Assembly: GCF_019453995.1 (NCBI RefSeq)
Contig: NZ_CP075587.1
Span: 434,001 to 498,000 of the forward strand
DNA from: Candidatus Rhabdochlamydia oedothoracis
Lineage (GTDB): Bacteria; Chlamydiota; Chlamydiia; Chlamydiales; Rhabdochlamydiaceae
Direction of reading: 5' to 3'
Length of the DNA: 64,000 nucleotides
The notes under the pieces were generated by a model. It was given only the letters and a program-made list of their open reading frames with translations, had not been told where the DNA came from and did not search any database. Both the position numbers and the translations under genes were made by a program. This document shows positions 55,400 through 64,000 of the stretch, piece by piece. The number at the start of each line of letters is the position of its first letter. Positions within the stretch are counted from its first letter, which is position 1.

Positions 55400-57021
55400 T
55401 TCTTACTTCAGCCGTTTGGTATATCCTTCCCAAAGGAATAAAATACTTAACGACAGATTGCGAAACTCCTTCCCAATCAAAAATGAGGTACATTCGAACA
55501 AAATTATTGGGTTGCAAACATGCTTTGGAAAATCTTGCTCATACAAATGCACTTACAAAATTTTTCTATAAGGTCTTAGAAATTCCTTATGCTCGTATGT
55601 GGATTGCTGTATTGACTGCTCCCGTTGTTAAACAAGTCCTGCCTTTTAAGTCCCCTACGGATAGGTTGTTACAAATAGCTATCTGTTATTCTCTATTTAG
55701 TTCTAAGTATTTTTTGCAAAGCTTTATGAAAAGTTCGCAAGGAATAGAATGCATTGCTAGTCTTTGGGTCTTGAAAATACTACATACCGGTGTAGGTTTG
55801 GACTTTATAAAGAGTCTTTTATCTGAAAATCTTTGGAAAACATACCCTTTTAAACAGATGAGGACAGTCTTAGAACTTCGATTACACCCTTCTGATGCCT
55901 ATGATTTTTTAAGAGCAAAAGATAAAGAGGGTTTATTAAACGTCTTAGAAAGGATAAAGCATTATAAATCCGATAGAGAAGTTAAGCAGTTGCTAACTAT
56001 CGTAAAAAGCAGACATCCGGAGAGATTTGGTATTTTAGAAGAAGATCCTCTAGCGCATCTGCCCCAAAAAACTCGAGAAATATTATTCAGTCTATCTAAT
56101 TTTGGAAGCAATCGTAGTATTTTGGATGAAGCAAGGGGGAATAGAATTTTCTTACAAGAGTTGTTTAGAGGTTTTTCTAGCTTATGGGAATATGTATCAG
56201 ACATACCCAGCTACGTATTCCCATCTCTAATGGAGAGTCAGTATGAGCGTTTACTTCCCGAACTCCCTGATTATCCTGAAGACATACACGATACCGATCC
56301 GATTCTCAGTAGGATCCAGTGCTCTCTTTTACTCAGACCGATTCGATCTGCTGTTGTAGATCCCACGAATCAGCAAACCATTTATGATTTAGGTGCTTTA
56401 AAAGCGTATCTTAAACATGATAGCGTTTCTCCTATTACAAGAAAAGAGATCCCCGTAGATTTTGATCCAAAATCAGATAGAGGGAGTAAATATGATACGA
56501 TACTTAGATATCGAAAGGCTTGTTTGCGACTAGAAAAGTTAAAAGATCCTAAAGAGTTTATGGCTAACCTTAAGCAGGTGTTTACGGAGATTTCTCAGCT
56601 AAACAGCCCAAGCCATGTTAAACAAGCCTCAAAAGAGGTTCGTGACTTTTTTCAAGAAGGATTTTTAAATACGTATGATACTAGAGGTCTTGAATATAAT
56701 GATTGGACGAGAGATTTTGCTCGTAGAACGGGTGTTACTGATCAGGCACAATATTTCTATTGGGAATGTAAATTGAGGCATAATTATGATCTGAATATGC
56801 GTGATGCATTTACTAATTTTGGAGTGAAAAAGTGGATAAGACTTCCTGATGAAATACTTGGACCTGAAGATTTTGATGCATTGGGGAACAGAAAGCCGGT
56901 TGAGTCTTTTGCGCCTACGATTGAAAATTTTGACCAATACCGTTTTATCAAGGAAGAAGTTAAAAGAGAAATACAAAAAATTCAAACAGAGAAAGAAGAA
57001 TTAATCCAAGCTTTTTCGTAG
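55387..57021 (+). CDS. Large unrecognised protein with a U-box-like motif (cassette gene B)
   Basis: 544 aa; excellent ribosome site (GGGGGGAGGA then ATG). Hydrophobic segments lie near residues 70-87, 92-110 and 120-140 (IECIASLWVLKILHTGVGLD). Residues about 303-357 read DPILSRIQCSLLLRPIRSAV, VDPTNQQTIYDLGALKAYLK and SPITRKEIP. This is the U-box order: DPI, hydrophobic, PIR, VVDP, Y-x(3)-A-[IL]-x(2)-[WY]-L, SPITR. U-boxes are E3 ubiquitin-ligase domains, otherwise eukaryotic; chlamydiae and Legionella export some as effectors. The C-terminal 170 residues are helical, with a Glu/Lys-rich coiled-coil end (IKEEVKREIQKIQTEKEELI). A secreted host-directed role is inference. Confidence 0.6.
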   Translation: MSSIILTSAVWYILPKGIKYLTTDCETPSQSKMRYIRTKLLGCKHALENLAHTNALTKFFYKVLEIPYARMWIAVLTAPVVKQVLPFKSPTDRLLQIAICYSLFSSKYFLQSFMKSSQGIECIASLWVLKILHTGVGLDFIKSLLSENLWKTYPFKQMRTVLELRLHPSDAYDFLRAKDKEGLLNVLERIKHYKSDREVKQLLTIVKSRHPERFGILEEDPLAHLPQKTREILFSLSNFGSNRSILDEARGNRIFLQELFRGFSSLWEYVSDIPSYVFPSLMESQYERLLPELPDYPEDIHDTDPILSRIQCSLLLRPIRSAVVDPTNQQTIYDLGALKAYLKHDSVSPITRKEIPVDFDPKSDRGSKYDTILRYRKACLRLEKLKDPKEFMANLKQVFTEISQLNSPSHVKQASKEVRDFFQEGFLNTYDTRGLEYNDWTRDFARRTGVTDQAQYFYWECKLRHNYDLNMRDAFTNFGVKKWIRLPDEILGPEDFDALGNRKPVESFAPTIENFDQYRFIKEEVKREIQKIQTEKEELIQAFS

Positions 57022-57065
57022 ATTGTTTAAAAAAGGGATATTTTATGTTACTAAATCAATGTATC

Positions 57066-59040
57066 TATAGTGGTTCCGATTCAATCGTATAGAAAAATAT
57101 TTTGTTTTGTGTTAAGCTATTGAGCATGAAAAAACTGACCCCTAGCCAGAGAGCTGACTTAGAACACAAGTTAAAGCATCCAAAAGACTATTCTGAACGG
57201 AATAGGCTTTGTGTAATTTTGGGCTATGATGAGGGTATCTCAACAAAAAATCTTGCTAAAACGCTCCGGATAAGCCCTATCACTGTTCAGGAATACCTCA
57301 GAGAATATGATTCCGAAAATAAAACTGGAAGTAGCCCTCGAGGCGGTAGCAAATCAAAACTTTCACAAGACCAAACAGAGTCTCTAACACCTACAGGAAA
57401 AGACCTATCTTAAAGTCAAAGGGATCATAGCTTATGTGCATGAGCAATAGGGGATAAAATATTCCCGAAGTGGCATGACAGATTGGCTCATACAGCACGG
57501 ATTTGCTTATAAACGCCCTAAAAAGATTCCTGGGAAATTAGATCCTGAAAAACAACGAATTTTCATAGAACAATATAGGGCTTTAAAGGAGACCTTAAAC
57601 CCTGATGAAGAGATCTATTTCATAGACGCTGTGCATCCTGAACATCAGTCCCAAGCCGTATGTGGATGGATCAAAAAAGGCGTTCAAAAGACTTTGCAGA
57701 CATCCGGGAAACAATTGCGATTGCATTTTGCTAGAGCTCTTTGCCTGACAGGAATGAAGATTTTTACAGAGGAATATAAGACAGTTGATGCCGATGCAAT
57801 GCTCGATTTTTTCAAGAAGCTAGAAAAACAGACAGAGCCTCGAATGATTCATGTAACTTTGGATAATGCGAGATCAAACAAAAATAAGAAACTAGAAGAG
57901 TTTCTGATGTCTTCTAGAATTAAAGTGCACTATCTCCCTCCTTATTCGCCGAATTTGAACCCTATTGAACGCTTGTGGAAGATCTTAGAGCCTGTTTAAA
58001 ATCTTCTCATTAAGGTATAATGATAGTTTTCATAAAACCTTTGGAGGTAGTTATGACCCGCTCTTATCCAAGCGATATTTCTCGTAAACAATTTAGCAAA
58101 ATCCATCTAATACTTGAGTCTACACGCAAAAAAACACGTCCACGAAGAGTTGATCTATAGGATATTTTTTGTGGAATTTTGTACATTTTAAAAAGTGGTT
58201 GCCAGTGGCGTATGTTACCCATAGAATATCCTAAATGGGAATGATGTGATTATTATTTCCCTCTTTGGAATAAAAAAGAGGATAAAAATTCTAAGAGCAT
58301 TCTTGAAATAGTTTTAAAAAAAATGGGTTGGCGAGGTCAGAAAAAGCAGTGGTCGAAAAGAGAAAACAAGCTTTGTAATTATTGATGCTCAAAGTGTTAA
58401 AAATACTGATACAGCGGAAAAGATAAGGATATGATGCAGGGAAAAAAATATCAGGAATAAAAAGACATATAGCAGTCGATAGCCAAGGGCTTCCTCATGC
58501 GATTCACATTACCACCGCTAATATCACTGACAGAAATGGGTGTATAGAAGCATTTTCACTACATAAAAACCATTTGTTCGGTGTAAAAAATGTTTTAGCA
58601 GATGGAGGATATTCTGGAGAAAAATTTGCAAAGAGTGTGCAGGAGATATTAGGATGTATAGTAGAAATAGCCAAAAGAAATACACTTCATACTTTTACAG
58701 TTATTCCCAAAAGATGGGTTGTAGAGCTTTCTTTTGCGTGGATAGAAAAATGTCGCAGGCTATGGAAAAATTGCGAAAGAAAACTACATACAAGCCTGAA
58801 TATGGTGGTTCTTGCTTTTATTGCTCTACTTTTGAAAAGATTTTAAACAGGCTCTTAAAGGAAAAGACGGTATACAATCGATATTACGAAACGTCGGTGA
58901 CTTTTTTTCAGGCAATTAGAGGATTCTTCTTAGAAGAGATACCGAAAATAACAGATATTTTGAAATGTAGGATAAACGACAAGTTTCAAGTCGTTGACTT
59001 AAATCCCATTAAGCTAGCCGTTTGAATCGGCACTAGTATA
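57066..59040 (+). mobile_element. IS630-A element, copy 4 (decayed, split by an IS1031-like element)
   Basis: Left end at 57066 and right end CGGCACTAGTATA at 59040. The transposase gene starts at 57126. A 5-base deletion near 57389 shifts the frame, a TAG replaces Tyr at about 57449, and the IS1031-like insertion at 57988-58854 separates the last part (EKTVYNRYYETSVTFFQAIR). Several other substitutions show that it is older than copies 1-3. Confidence 0.9.
57988..58854 (+). mobile_element. IS1031-like (IS5 family) element, full length but decayed
   Basis: 867 bp with inverted ends GAGCCTGTTTAAAATCTTCT and, inverted on the right, GAGCCTGTTTAAAATCTTTT. A 3-bp TTA duplication at 57985-57987 and 58855-58857 is typical of the IS1031 group. 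The transposase has SDISRKQFSKIHLILE, KSGCQWRMLPIEYPKWE, IIDAQSVKNTD, VLADGGYSGEKFA and PKRWVVELSFAWIEKC, but in-frame stops (as TAG at 58158) and shifts break it. Reference copy for the four fragments elsewhere. Confidence 0.9.
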
Positions 59041-59042
59041 GA

Positions 59043-59261
59043 ACCTATTTTCACATAAGCCAGAGCTATAATATCAGTGAAAGTACAGCTTATAAAACAA
59101 TAAAATGGGTAGAATACACCCTGATAAAACATCCCCTATTTGCACTGCCTGGACGTAAAGAGCTATTAAAAAGCGATATGGAATATGATGTTATTTTAAT
59201 AGATGCCACAGAAACACCCGTAGAAATAGACGAAAAAGGTTTGGTCTTCGGTTCAATCTAA
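59043..59261 (+). pseudogene. IS5-type (DDE_Tnp_4) transposase fragment
   Basis: Open frame TYFHISQSYNISESTAYKTI, then IKHPLFALPGRKELLKSDME and YDVILIDATETPVEIDEKG, to a TAA. It matches the middle of HTH_Tnp_4/DDE_Tnp_4 transposases, with the first catalytic Asp in LIDATETP. Both ends are missing. A different element from the IS1031-like one. Confidence 0.8.
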
Positions 59262-59516
59262 TTGCGGGCATTTATAATCTGGAGCTATGTTAATGGGTTT
59301 TGAAAGAGGTCTATTGTTAAAAATCACAATAGAGATTCTTTCATCGCCTGCCTATTCTTTTTTTAATTCTTCTGTGCACTTCAAACTTGAAAAGACTTCT
59401 AATTATCAGCGCATTTCTTGCCCCCAATTCTTCCCAAGAACCATGAATAATCTAAAATTTTAAAGAGTTTTAGTCCATGAGATATGATTGTTTATAGGTA
59501 TCTATAAATGAGAGCT
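59262..59516. other. Short IS30 left-end remnant and AT-rich gap
   Basis: 59313-59397 is the inverted left end of IS30 (ATTGTTAAAAATCACAATAG to TCAAACTTGAAAAGACT), without the rest of the element. 59262-59312 and 59398-59516 hold nothing recognisable. Confidence 0.85.
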
Positions 59517-60272
59517 TTATCTAATGAAACAGCTTTTACGTCTTTGCTGATTACTAATCACAGCCGCTACAATCGCAAAAGCTGAAGCTACATTGAGAGA
59601 TTGCTTAAAGCCATAGAGGGGAATTTGCAGAGCTTGATCAGCCATAGATAATGCTCGATCAGATAACCCGTATTCTTCATTTCCTAATAAGAGGGTAAAC
59701 TCTTTAGGAAAGGTGAAGTCAAATAGCGAGGGAGCATTTGGAACGGTTTCTAAAGCAATTAAAGGCTTGGGGAGTTGTTTCAAGGATCTATTTTGATAGC
59801 AGCTTACTTTATCAAAGGTAAACATCGAGGTTTTTTGCACTTTAGGGTTATCAATATAGGGGGTTTGCTTAGCGAAGTAAATGGGGCCTAAGCGAAATGC
59901 TTCTACTGTTCGAATAATGCTACCCACATTAAAAGCAGAGCGAATGTTATCTAGGTAAACCCCTATTTGTAAAAAAGGGATATCAGAATCGATATCTGAT
60001 TTCTGATGAGATGCAAACAGATTGTGTTCTTGCCAAGATTGACCTATTTGCGCTAAGTGAAAATGATAACGATCACAGAGCGCTTTGATATCTTGCAAAT
60101 CAAGTAAGGGCAATTCCAGCCAGGATTCTATGCGGCGGTAGAGCGTATCTTTAGCTTTAAGATGATAATAGCGTAAAGTACGCGCTGCCCAGGTGTGGCG
60201 CATTTTTACAGATAGCTTAAGAAACTCTGTTTCTGTATAGCTTAAAGCTCTATTTAGTTGCTCTAGCTGCAA
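59517..60272 (-). CDS. TrmH/SpoU family RNA 2'-O-methyltransferase
   Basis: 251 aa. An N-terminal helical extension of about 100 residues (RHTWAARTLRYYHLKAKDTL) precedes the knotted SPOUT domain with its three motifs: IRSAFNVGSIIRTVEAF, FTLLLGNEEYGLS and QIPLYGFKQSLNVASAFAI. The conserved Asn, Arg, Glu and Asn of the active site are all present. The target (tRNA or rRNA) cannot be told from sequence. Start overlaps the end of the ABC-F gene by 23 bases. Confidence 0.9.
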   Translation of the reverse strand: MQLEQLNRALSYTETEFLKLSVKMRHTWAARTLRYYHLKAKDTLYRRIESWLELPLLDLQDIKALCDRYHFHLAQIGQSWQEHNLFASHQKSDIDSDIPFLQIGVYLDNIRSAFNVGSIIRTVEAFRLGPIYFAKQTPYIDNPKVQKTSMFTFDKVSCYQNRSLKQLPKPLIALETVPNAPSLFDFTFPKEFTLLLGNEEYGLSDRALSMADQALQIPLYGFKQSLNVASAFAIVAAVISNQQRRKSCFIR

Positions 60273-61836
60273 GATATCCCTCTAAGTTTCCTTCAAATAC
60301 ACATGGTTTTGCAGTTTCAAATGCGATGATTTTATTGGTTGCATTGTTCAATAGATCACGGTCATGGCTAGCAACAATGACTGTGCCTTTGAAATCCTCT
60401 AATGCCCAAGATAGGGCAGATACCGCTTCTAAATCTAAATGGTTATTTGGCTCATCTAGTAGTAAAACATTATAGTTGCACAACATAATACCACCTAAGA
60501 TTAACCTAGCGGTTTCTCCCCCTGATAGATGTGCGATTGATTTAAAAGCATCATCTCCGGAAAAAAGCATTTTCCCTAAGATGCTACGTATATCTTGATC
60601 GTTGACTCCTTCTCTTCTATTTTTGAGCCAATCAAAGGCTGTCATATTACTTTTCTTATCGATTACTTCAGAATGATTTTGGGGGAAATAACCAATTTGA
60701 ACTTGATGTCCTACTTCAATAAAGCCGCTATCTAGGGGTAGTATTCCTGCTAAGAGCTTGATGAGTGTGGTTTTCCCTTTACCGTTATTTCCAATCAATC
60801 CAATTTTATCTCCTCGACTGACTTCAAAATTGAGGAGGTTGAAAACAAGAGTCTCATCATAGGATTTAGAGATATCTTTGACTTTGAAAACCGTTTGCCC
60901 AGAGACTTTTTCAGGGGGATAAAAACGAATATAGGGGCGTTGAATATTGGATTTTTTTAACTCTTGAGGCTCTAATCGTTCGATTTCTCGTAGACGAGAT
61001 TGTACTTGACTAGCGCGTGTTCCTGCGCTAAAGCGTGCAACGAACTCTTTGAGTTGGGCTGCCTTTTTCTCTTTTGATTTGTTTTCTAACTCTGTTTTTT
61101 CCCGGAGCGATGTTTTTGCAACTAACATATCGTTATAATTACCAGGATAGATAATGATGGTTTCATAATCTAAGTCAGCAATCTGTGTTGTTACCGCATT
61201 TAAGAAATGGCGATCGTGACTTACAACAATCAGGACCCCATTGTAATTGTGTAGAAATCTCTCTAGCCAACCGATCGATTCTAAATCGAGGTGGTTGGTT
61301 GGTTCGTCTAATAAAAGAGCTTCTGGACTGCCAAATAATGCTTGGCAGAGCAAAACTCGAAACTGTCTATCCGAGGGAAGAGAATGCATTTTTTTATGAT
61401 GCCATTCAGGGGGAATACCTATGCCATTTAAGAATACTTCTGCATCGGATTCCGCACTATACCCATCTTCTTCTGCAATGATTTCTTCTAATTCACCTAA
61501 ACGAATTCCAATCGCATCGGTTATTTCCAATTCATAAAGAGCATCTCTTTCCGACAAGGCTTCTGCAAGGCGTTTATTGCCCGTGATTACCACATCAATT
61601 ACTTTCATCTCGCTAAACTGTGCAATATTTTGTTTGAGAAATCCCACTTTCCTAGGTAATGTTACAGATCCAGAAGAGGGCTCGTCTATTCCTAAAATAA
61701 TATTAAACAAAGTAGACTTGCCAGCCCCATTTGGACCGGTAAGTCCATAGCGGCAGCCTGAGTTAAAGGTAATCGTTACATCTTCAAAAAGAGTTCGGGC
61801 GCCTATTTTTTTAGAAATATCTCGTAGTGTAATCAT
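60250..61836 (-). CDS. ABC-F family ATPase, YbiT-like
   Basis: 528 aa soluble twin-ATPase that acts on ribosomes, without membrane helices. Site 1: GPNGAGKST and LLLDEPTNHLDLES. Site 2: GNNGKGKTT, HLSGGETARLILGG and LLDEPNNHLDLEA. The first signature is degraded (HSLPSDRQFRVLLCQALFG), as in the YbiT branch, and the length fits YbiT (530). The linker (RASQVQSRLREIERLEPQEL) is the ABC-F hallmark. Position beside xerC equals C. trachomatis CT348, annotated yjjK. Confidence 0.93.
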   Translation of the reverse strand: MITLRDISKKIGARTLFEDVTITFNSGCRYGLTGPNGAGKSTLFNIILGIDEPSSGSVTLPRKVGFLKQNIAQFSEMKVIDVVITGNKRLAEALSERDALYELEITDAIGIRLGELEEIIAEEDGYSAESDAEVFLNGIGIPPEWHHKKMHSLPSDRQFRVLLCQALFGSPEALLLDEPTNHLDLESIGWLERFLHNYNGVLIVVSHDRHFLNAVTTQIADLDYETIIIYPGNYNDMLVAKTSLREKTELENKSKEKKAAQLKEFVARFSAGTRASQVQSRLREIERLEPQELKKSNIQRPYIRFYPPEKVSGQTVFKVKDISKSYDETLVFNLLNFEVSRGDKIGLIGNNGKGKTTLIKLLAGILPLDSGFIEVGHQVQIGYFPQNHSEVIDKKSNMTAFDWLKNRREGVNDQDIRSILGKMLFSGDDAFKSIAHLSGGETARLILGGIMLCNYNVLLLDEPNNHLDLEAVSALSWALEDFKGTVIVASHDRDLLNNATNKIIAFETAKPCVFEGNLEGYLAARATK

Positions 61837-61901
61837 AATTTTAGCCTATTTCAGAAAATTGCCTCGTATTCTAGCATAGATAGAAAAGGAGAACAAGCGT
61901 T

Positions 61902-62879
61902 ATGGCTGAATTAAGCTTTTCCAAAGCATGTGCGCTTTTTTTGCATTATCTATCCACTGCAAAACAGGTCTCTCAGCATACATTGCGTAACTACAGTATT
62001 GATATGCAAGAGTTTGAGCATTTTTTTCAAAATATAATTTTACTTATGCCAGAGTTAGATATAAAAAAAAATGCCTCTTCTTTTTTAATGCAGAAGGTAG
62101 ATAAAAAGGCGATTCGTAGCTATTTAGCATTTTTAGCAGAAAAACAGCTCTCTAAAAAAACGATTCATCGCAGATTGTCTTGCTTGCGTTCTTTTTTTAC
62201 CTATTTAGTAAAACACAAGAAGCTAGAAACAAATCCTCTAACTGAGCTTGCTACTCCAAAATTAGAAAAAAAAATCCCTACTTCTTTGAGTTATCAACAA
62301 ATAGAGCAACTACTAGCACAACCTAATACAAAGACCTATTTAGGCTATAGAGATCGATGCATTATGGAGTTGTTCTATAGTAGCGGGTTGCGTTTGAGTG
62401 AGTTAATCGGGTTAAATAGACAGGATGTAAATATACAAGGTTTATTGATCAAAGTTCGTGGCAAAGGGAAAAAAGAAAGAGTAGTTCCTATTACTCAAAC
62501 CGCAGCTCATTGGCTAGATAACTATATAAACCATTCTCTTCGAGATCAAGATAGCTCTTCTCATCGAAGAGAGGAAGACCCTCAAGCTGTTTTTTTAAAT
62601 AAGTGGGGTAAAAGATTGAGTTCTCGTTCCATCGATCGTCATTTTACGCAATACCTCAAAGCAAGCGGTTTAGCAGCTACCATTACACCTCATACCATTC
62701 GGCATACCATTGCAACACATTGGCTAGAAAAGGGGATGGATTTAAAAACCATTCAAATGTTGCTTGGACATAATAGTTTGGCTACCACCACGATTTATAC
62801 ACAAGTTTCTTCTCGTTTGAAGAGAGAAGTGTATGATAAAGCACATCCTCTAGCACAAGAAAAGACGGGAAAGCATTAA
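61902..62879 (+). CDS. xerC: Tyrosine recombinase XerC
   Basis: 325 aa; resolves chromosome dimers with XerD at dif. N-terminal SAM-like domain (QHTLRNYSIDMQEFEHFF), catalytic set Arg164 (SSGLRLSELIG), Lys near 188 (KVRGKGKKERVVPI), His264 and Arg267 (ITPHTIRHTIATHWL), His290 (LLGHNSLATTTIYTQ) and Tyr299. GGAGAAC lies ahead of the ATG. Divergent from the ABC-F gene as in C. trachomatis (CT347/CT348). XerC rather than XerD is chosen on context. Its stop codon overlaps the 3' end of rnpB. Confidence 0.92.
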   Translation: MAELSFSKACALFLHYLSTAKQVSQHTLRNYSIDMQEFEHFFQNIILLMPELDIKKNASSFLMQKVDKKAIRSYLAFLAEKQLSKKTIHRRLSCLRSFFTYLVKHKKLETNPLTELATPKLEKKIPTSLSYQQIEQLLAQPNTKTYLGYRDRCIMELFYSSGLRLSELIGLNRQDVNIQGLLIKVRGKGKKERVVPITQTAAHWLDNYINHSLRDQDSSSHRREEDPQAVFLNKWGKRLSSRSIDRHFTQYLKASGLAATITPHTIRHTIATHWLEKGMDLKTIQMLLGHNSLATTTIYTQVSSRLKREVYDKAHPLAQEKTGKH

Positions 62880-63207
62880 GCCGGATTCTGTCGTTGAGCA
62901 ATCATTCATCTAGGAGGTCTGTTGCCAAACCCCTCAAGCGATTTTATTCTAATGAGCTCTGCGGAAAAACAGATTGTTCATAAAAACAACGCTCATTACT
63001 TTCTTGCTTCAGATAGGGTTTATCTCACCTCTCATCTCTGAGAGTGGGGCTAACTCTTAAAGCTAGCATTTTCAGCCTGTCCTGTTAGGGCGGTGTATTT
63101 TCTGTTATACTTTCCGTAGCCTTGCAGCCCCCAGTCTTTCACTGGTATCTTTTCCTGCGAAGTCCAGACTTTCCTCTGTTTATTAAAAACAGCGATTGCT
63201 TAGCTTT
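62877..63207 (-). ncRNA. rnpB: RNase P RNA
   Basis: On the minus strand the 5' core CAGAGGAAAGTCTGGACTTC is at about 63180-63161, followed by GATACCAGTGAAAGACTGGG and GGCTGCAAGGCTACGGAAAG, a P12-like arm, GGTGAGATAAACCC and the 3' end GACAGAATCCGGCTTA at 62892-62877. These are the universal CR-I to CR-V blocks of bacterial type A RNase P. Helix P1 can form from AGCAATC near 63200 and GATTGCT near 62900. Length about 330 nt. The 5' end is placed by analogy. Confidence 0.92.
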
Positions 63208-63223
63208 CCCCGTGCAAAATTTT

Positions 63224-63985
63224 CTAAGCGCGTCGACGCCTGCGCTTAGTGGCAACAGCTGTCCCTTCGGTAGACTCACTATCTTGCCAATAATGGATAC
63301 GTGAGCAATGCTCGCAAAAAAAGAGATTATCTCCCTTGCGTACTAAATTTTCATGTTGTGCGGTAAGGGTGATATGGCAACCACTACATGTGCGATTTTC
63401 AATAGGAACTACTACGCGATCTTTTTTATTATGCAATAATCTTTCATAGATGCGTAAAATTTCAGAGTTAGCAAGACCTGCGAGTTGCTCTCTTTTCTCT
63501 TTAATGGTAGAGCCTTCTTGATTGATTAAATCCACACTTTGCCTGATCTCTTTTTCCAAAGCCAAGCTGCTCTCTTCAGAGTTTTTTAAACTTTCTTTAA
63601 TCTTATCTAAAAGCTCTTCTTCTGATACTTTTCGATCTACTAAATCAGAAACCTTTTGCTCAACGGCAAGGCGCTCTCTTTCAGCATGGGTCATCTCTTG
63701 TGTAAGAGCATTAAATTCATCAGCTTTTTTAACATTGCTCTGTTGTGTTTCTAATTTTTTGATCCTTGCGTTGATATCGTGAATTTTTTGTTCGAGAAGT
63801 TCAATGCTCTTATCAAAATCTTTAATCTCTTGTTCTTTGTCTGTGATTTGAGAGTATAAATCTTTTCGTAATTCTTCAAGTTGGGTTAATTCCTTAACGC
63901 GTTCTTTTTTTACTCGCATAAGACGAATCATCTTCATGTCGAGCTCTTGAATATCTAAGATTTTCTTGAGTTCTTCTAATAACAT
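63224..63985 (-). CDS. CT398-like coiled-coil zinc-ribbon protein (DUF164)
   Basis: 253 aa. Residues 1-170 form a long antiparallel coiled coil (ERVKELTQLEELRKDLYSQI and onward). Residues 200-227 form a C4 zinc ribbon with Cys200, Cys203, Cys224 and Cys227 (TCSGCHITLT, FFCEHCSRIHYW). The tail is basic (TKRRRRRA). The build matches the DUF164/zf-RING_7 family, including C. trachomatis CT398, for which links to sigma-54 and type III secretion have been proposed. rnpB starts 17 bases after its stop on the same strand. Confidence 0.88.
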   Translation of the reverse strand: MLLEELKKILDIQELDMKMIRLMRVKKERVKELTQLEELRKDLYSQITDKEQEIKDFDKSIELLEQKIHDINARIKKLETQQSNVKKADEFNALTQEMTHAERERLAVEQKVSDLVDRKVSEEELLDKIKESLKNSEESSLALEKEIRQSVDLINQEGSTIKEKREQLAGLANSEILRIYERLLHNKKDRVVVPIENRTCSGCHITLTAQHENLVRKGDNLFFCEHCSRIHYWQDSESTEGTAVATKRRRRRA

Positions 63986-64000
63986 GGGTATCTCTTTTGG

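Overview
The window comes from a low-GC member of the phylum Chlamydiae, most likely an environmental, arthropod- or amoeba-associated lineage such as the Rhabdochlamydiaceae or Simkania group. Phylum placement rests on gene order. lpxC-fabZ-lpxA-fmt, then a gene in the CT529 position, a ribosomal superoperon from rplC to rplQ lacking S10, S14, L30 and L36, then gapA and a CT504-type gene follow the C. trachomatis CT533-CT504 layout. dnaJ-rpsU-tsaB-lon, rnz, xerC and an ABC-F gene follow CT341-CT348. A DUF164/CT398-type zinc-ribbon protein and a lysine-rich Hc2-like histone also fit. Family-level placement is inference.

Layout. 1-1015: 5' part of an RsmB-type rRNA methyltransferase, running off the left edge. 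1047-3778: an IS110/IS1111 element, a nonsense-mutated IS630 and a 111-bp MITE. 3869-8529: DoxX, lipid A and fatty acid genes, fmt, and a membrane-type protein whose last codons were replaced by an IS30. 8513-12235: stacked IS fragments and a truncated gene. 12769-27127: ribosomal protein/secY/rpoA operon, gapA and a chlamydial conserved gene, free of IS. 27211-29606: tRNA-Leu followed by nested IS debris. 30033-39591: an SDR protein, cytochrome bd oxidase (cydB split by an IS630), a SOUL protein, murJ, a dead Nudix gene, msrB and the histone-like gene. 39637-44101: IS30, IS630, IS1031-like and ISAs1 pieces. 44108-52355: dnaJ to rnz block. 52648-59397: IS30 and IS630 copies enclosing a two-gene cassette with U-box-like motifs. 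59517-63985: a SpoU methylase, ABC-F, xerC, RNase P RNA and a CT398-like gene.

How it works together: the backbone is housekeeping (translation, protein export, lipid A and peptidoglycan precursor handling, proteolysis). Mobile DNA dominates the joints between backbone blocks. At least ten IS types are recognisable: IS110, IS30, three IS630 types, two or three IS5-type elements, IS481, ISAs1 and IS1634. Several are nested, so their relative ages can be read. Near-identical IS630-A and IS30 copies show recent activity. One IS630-A insertion has broken cydB, and two 111-bp MITEs are made from its ends.

The most novel content is the pair at 54692-57021, two overlapping unrecognised genes that each carry a U-box-like core and look like candidate secreted host-ubiquitin effectors. 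All calls come from reading the sequence and knowledge of the families; no database search was run.
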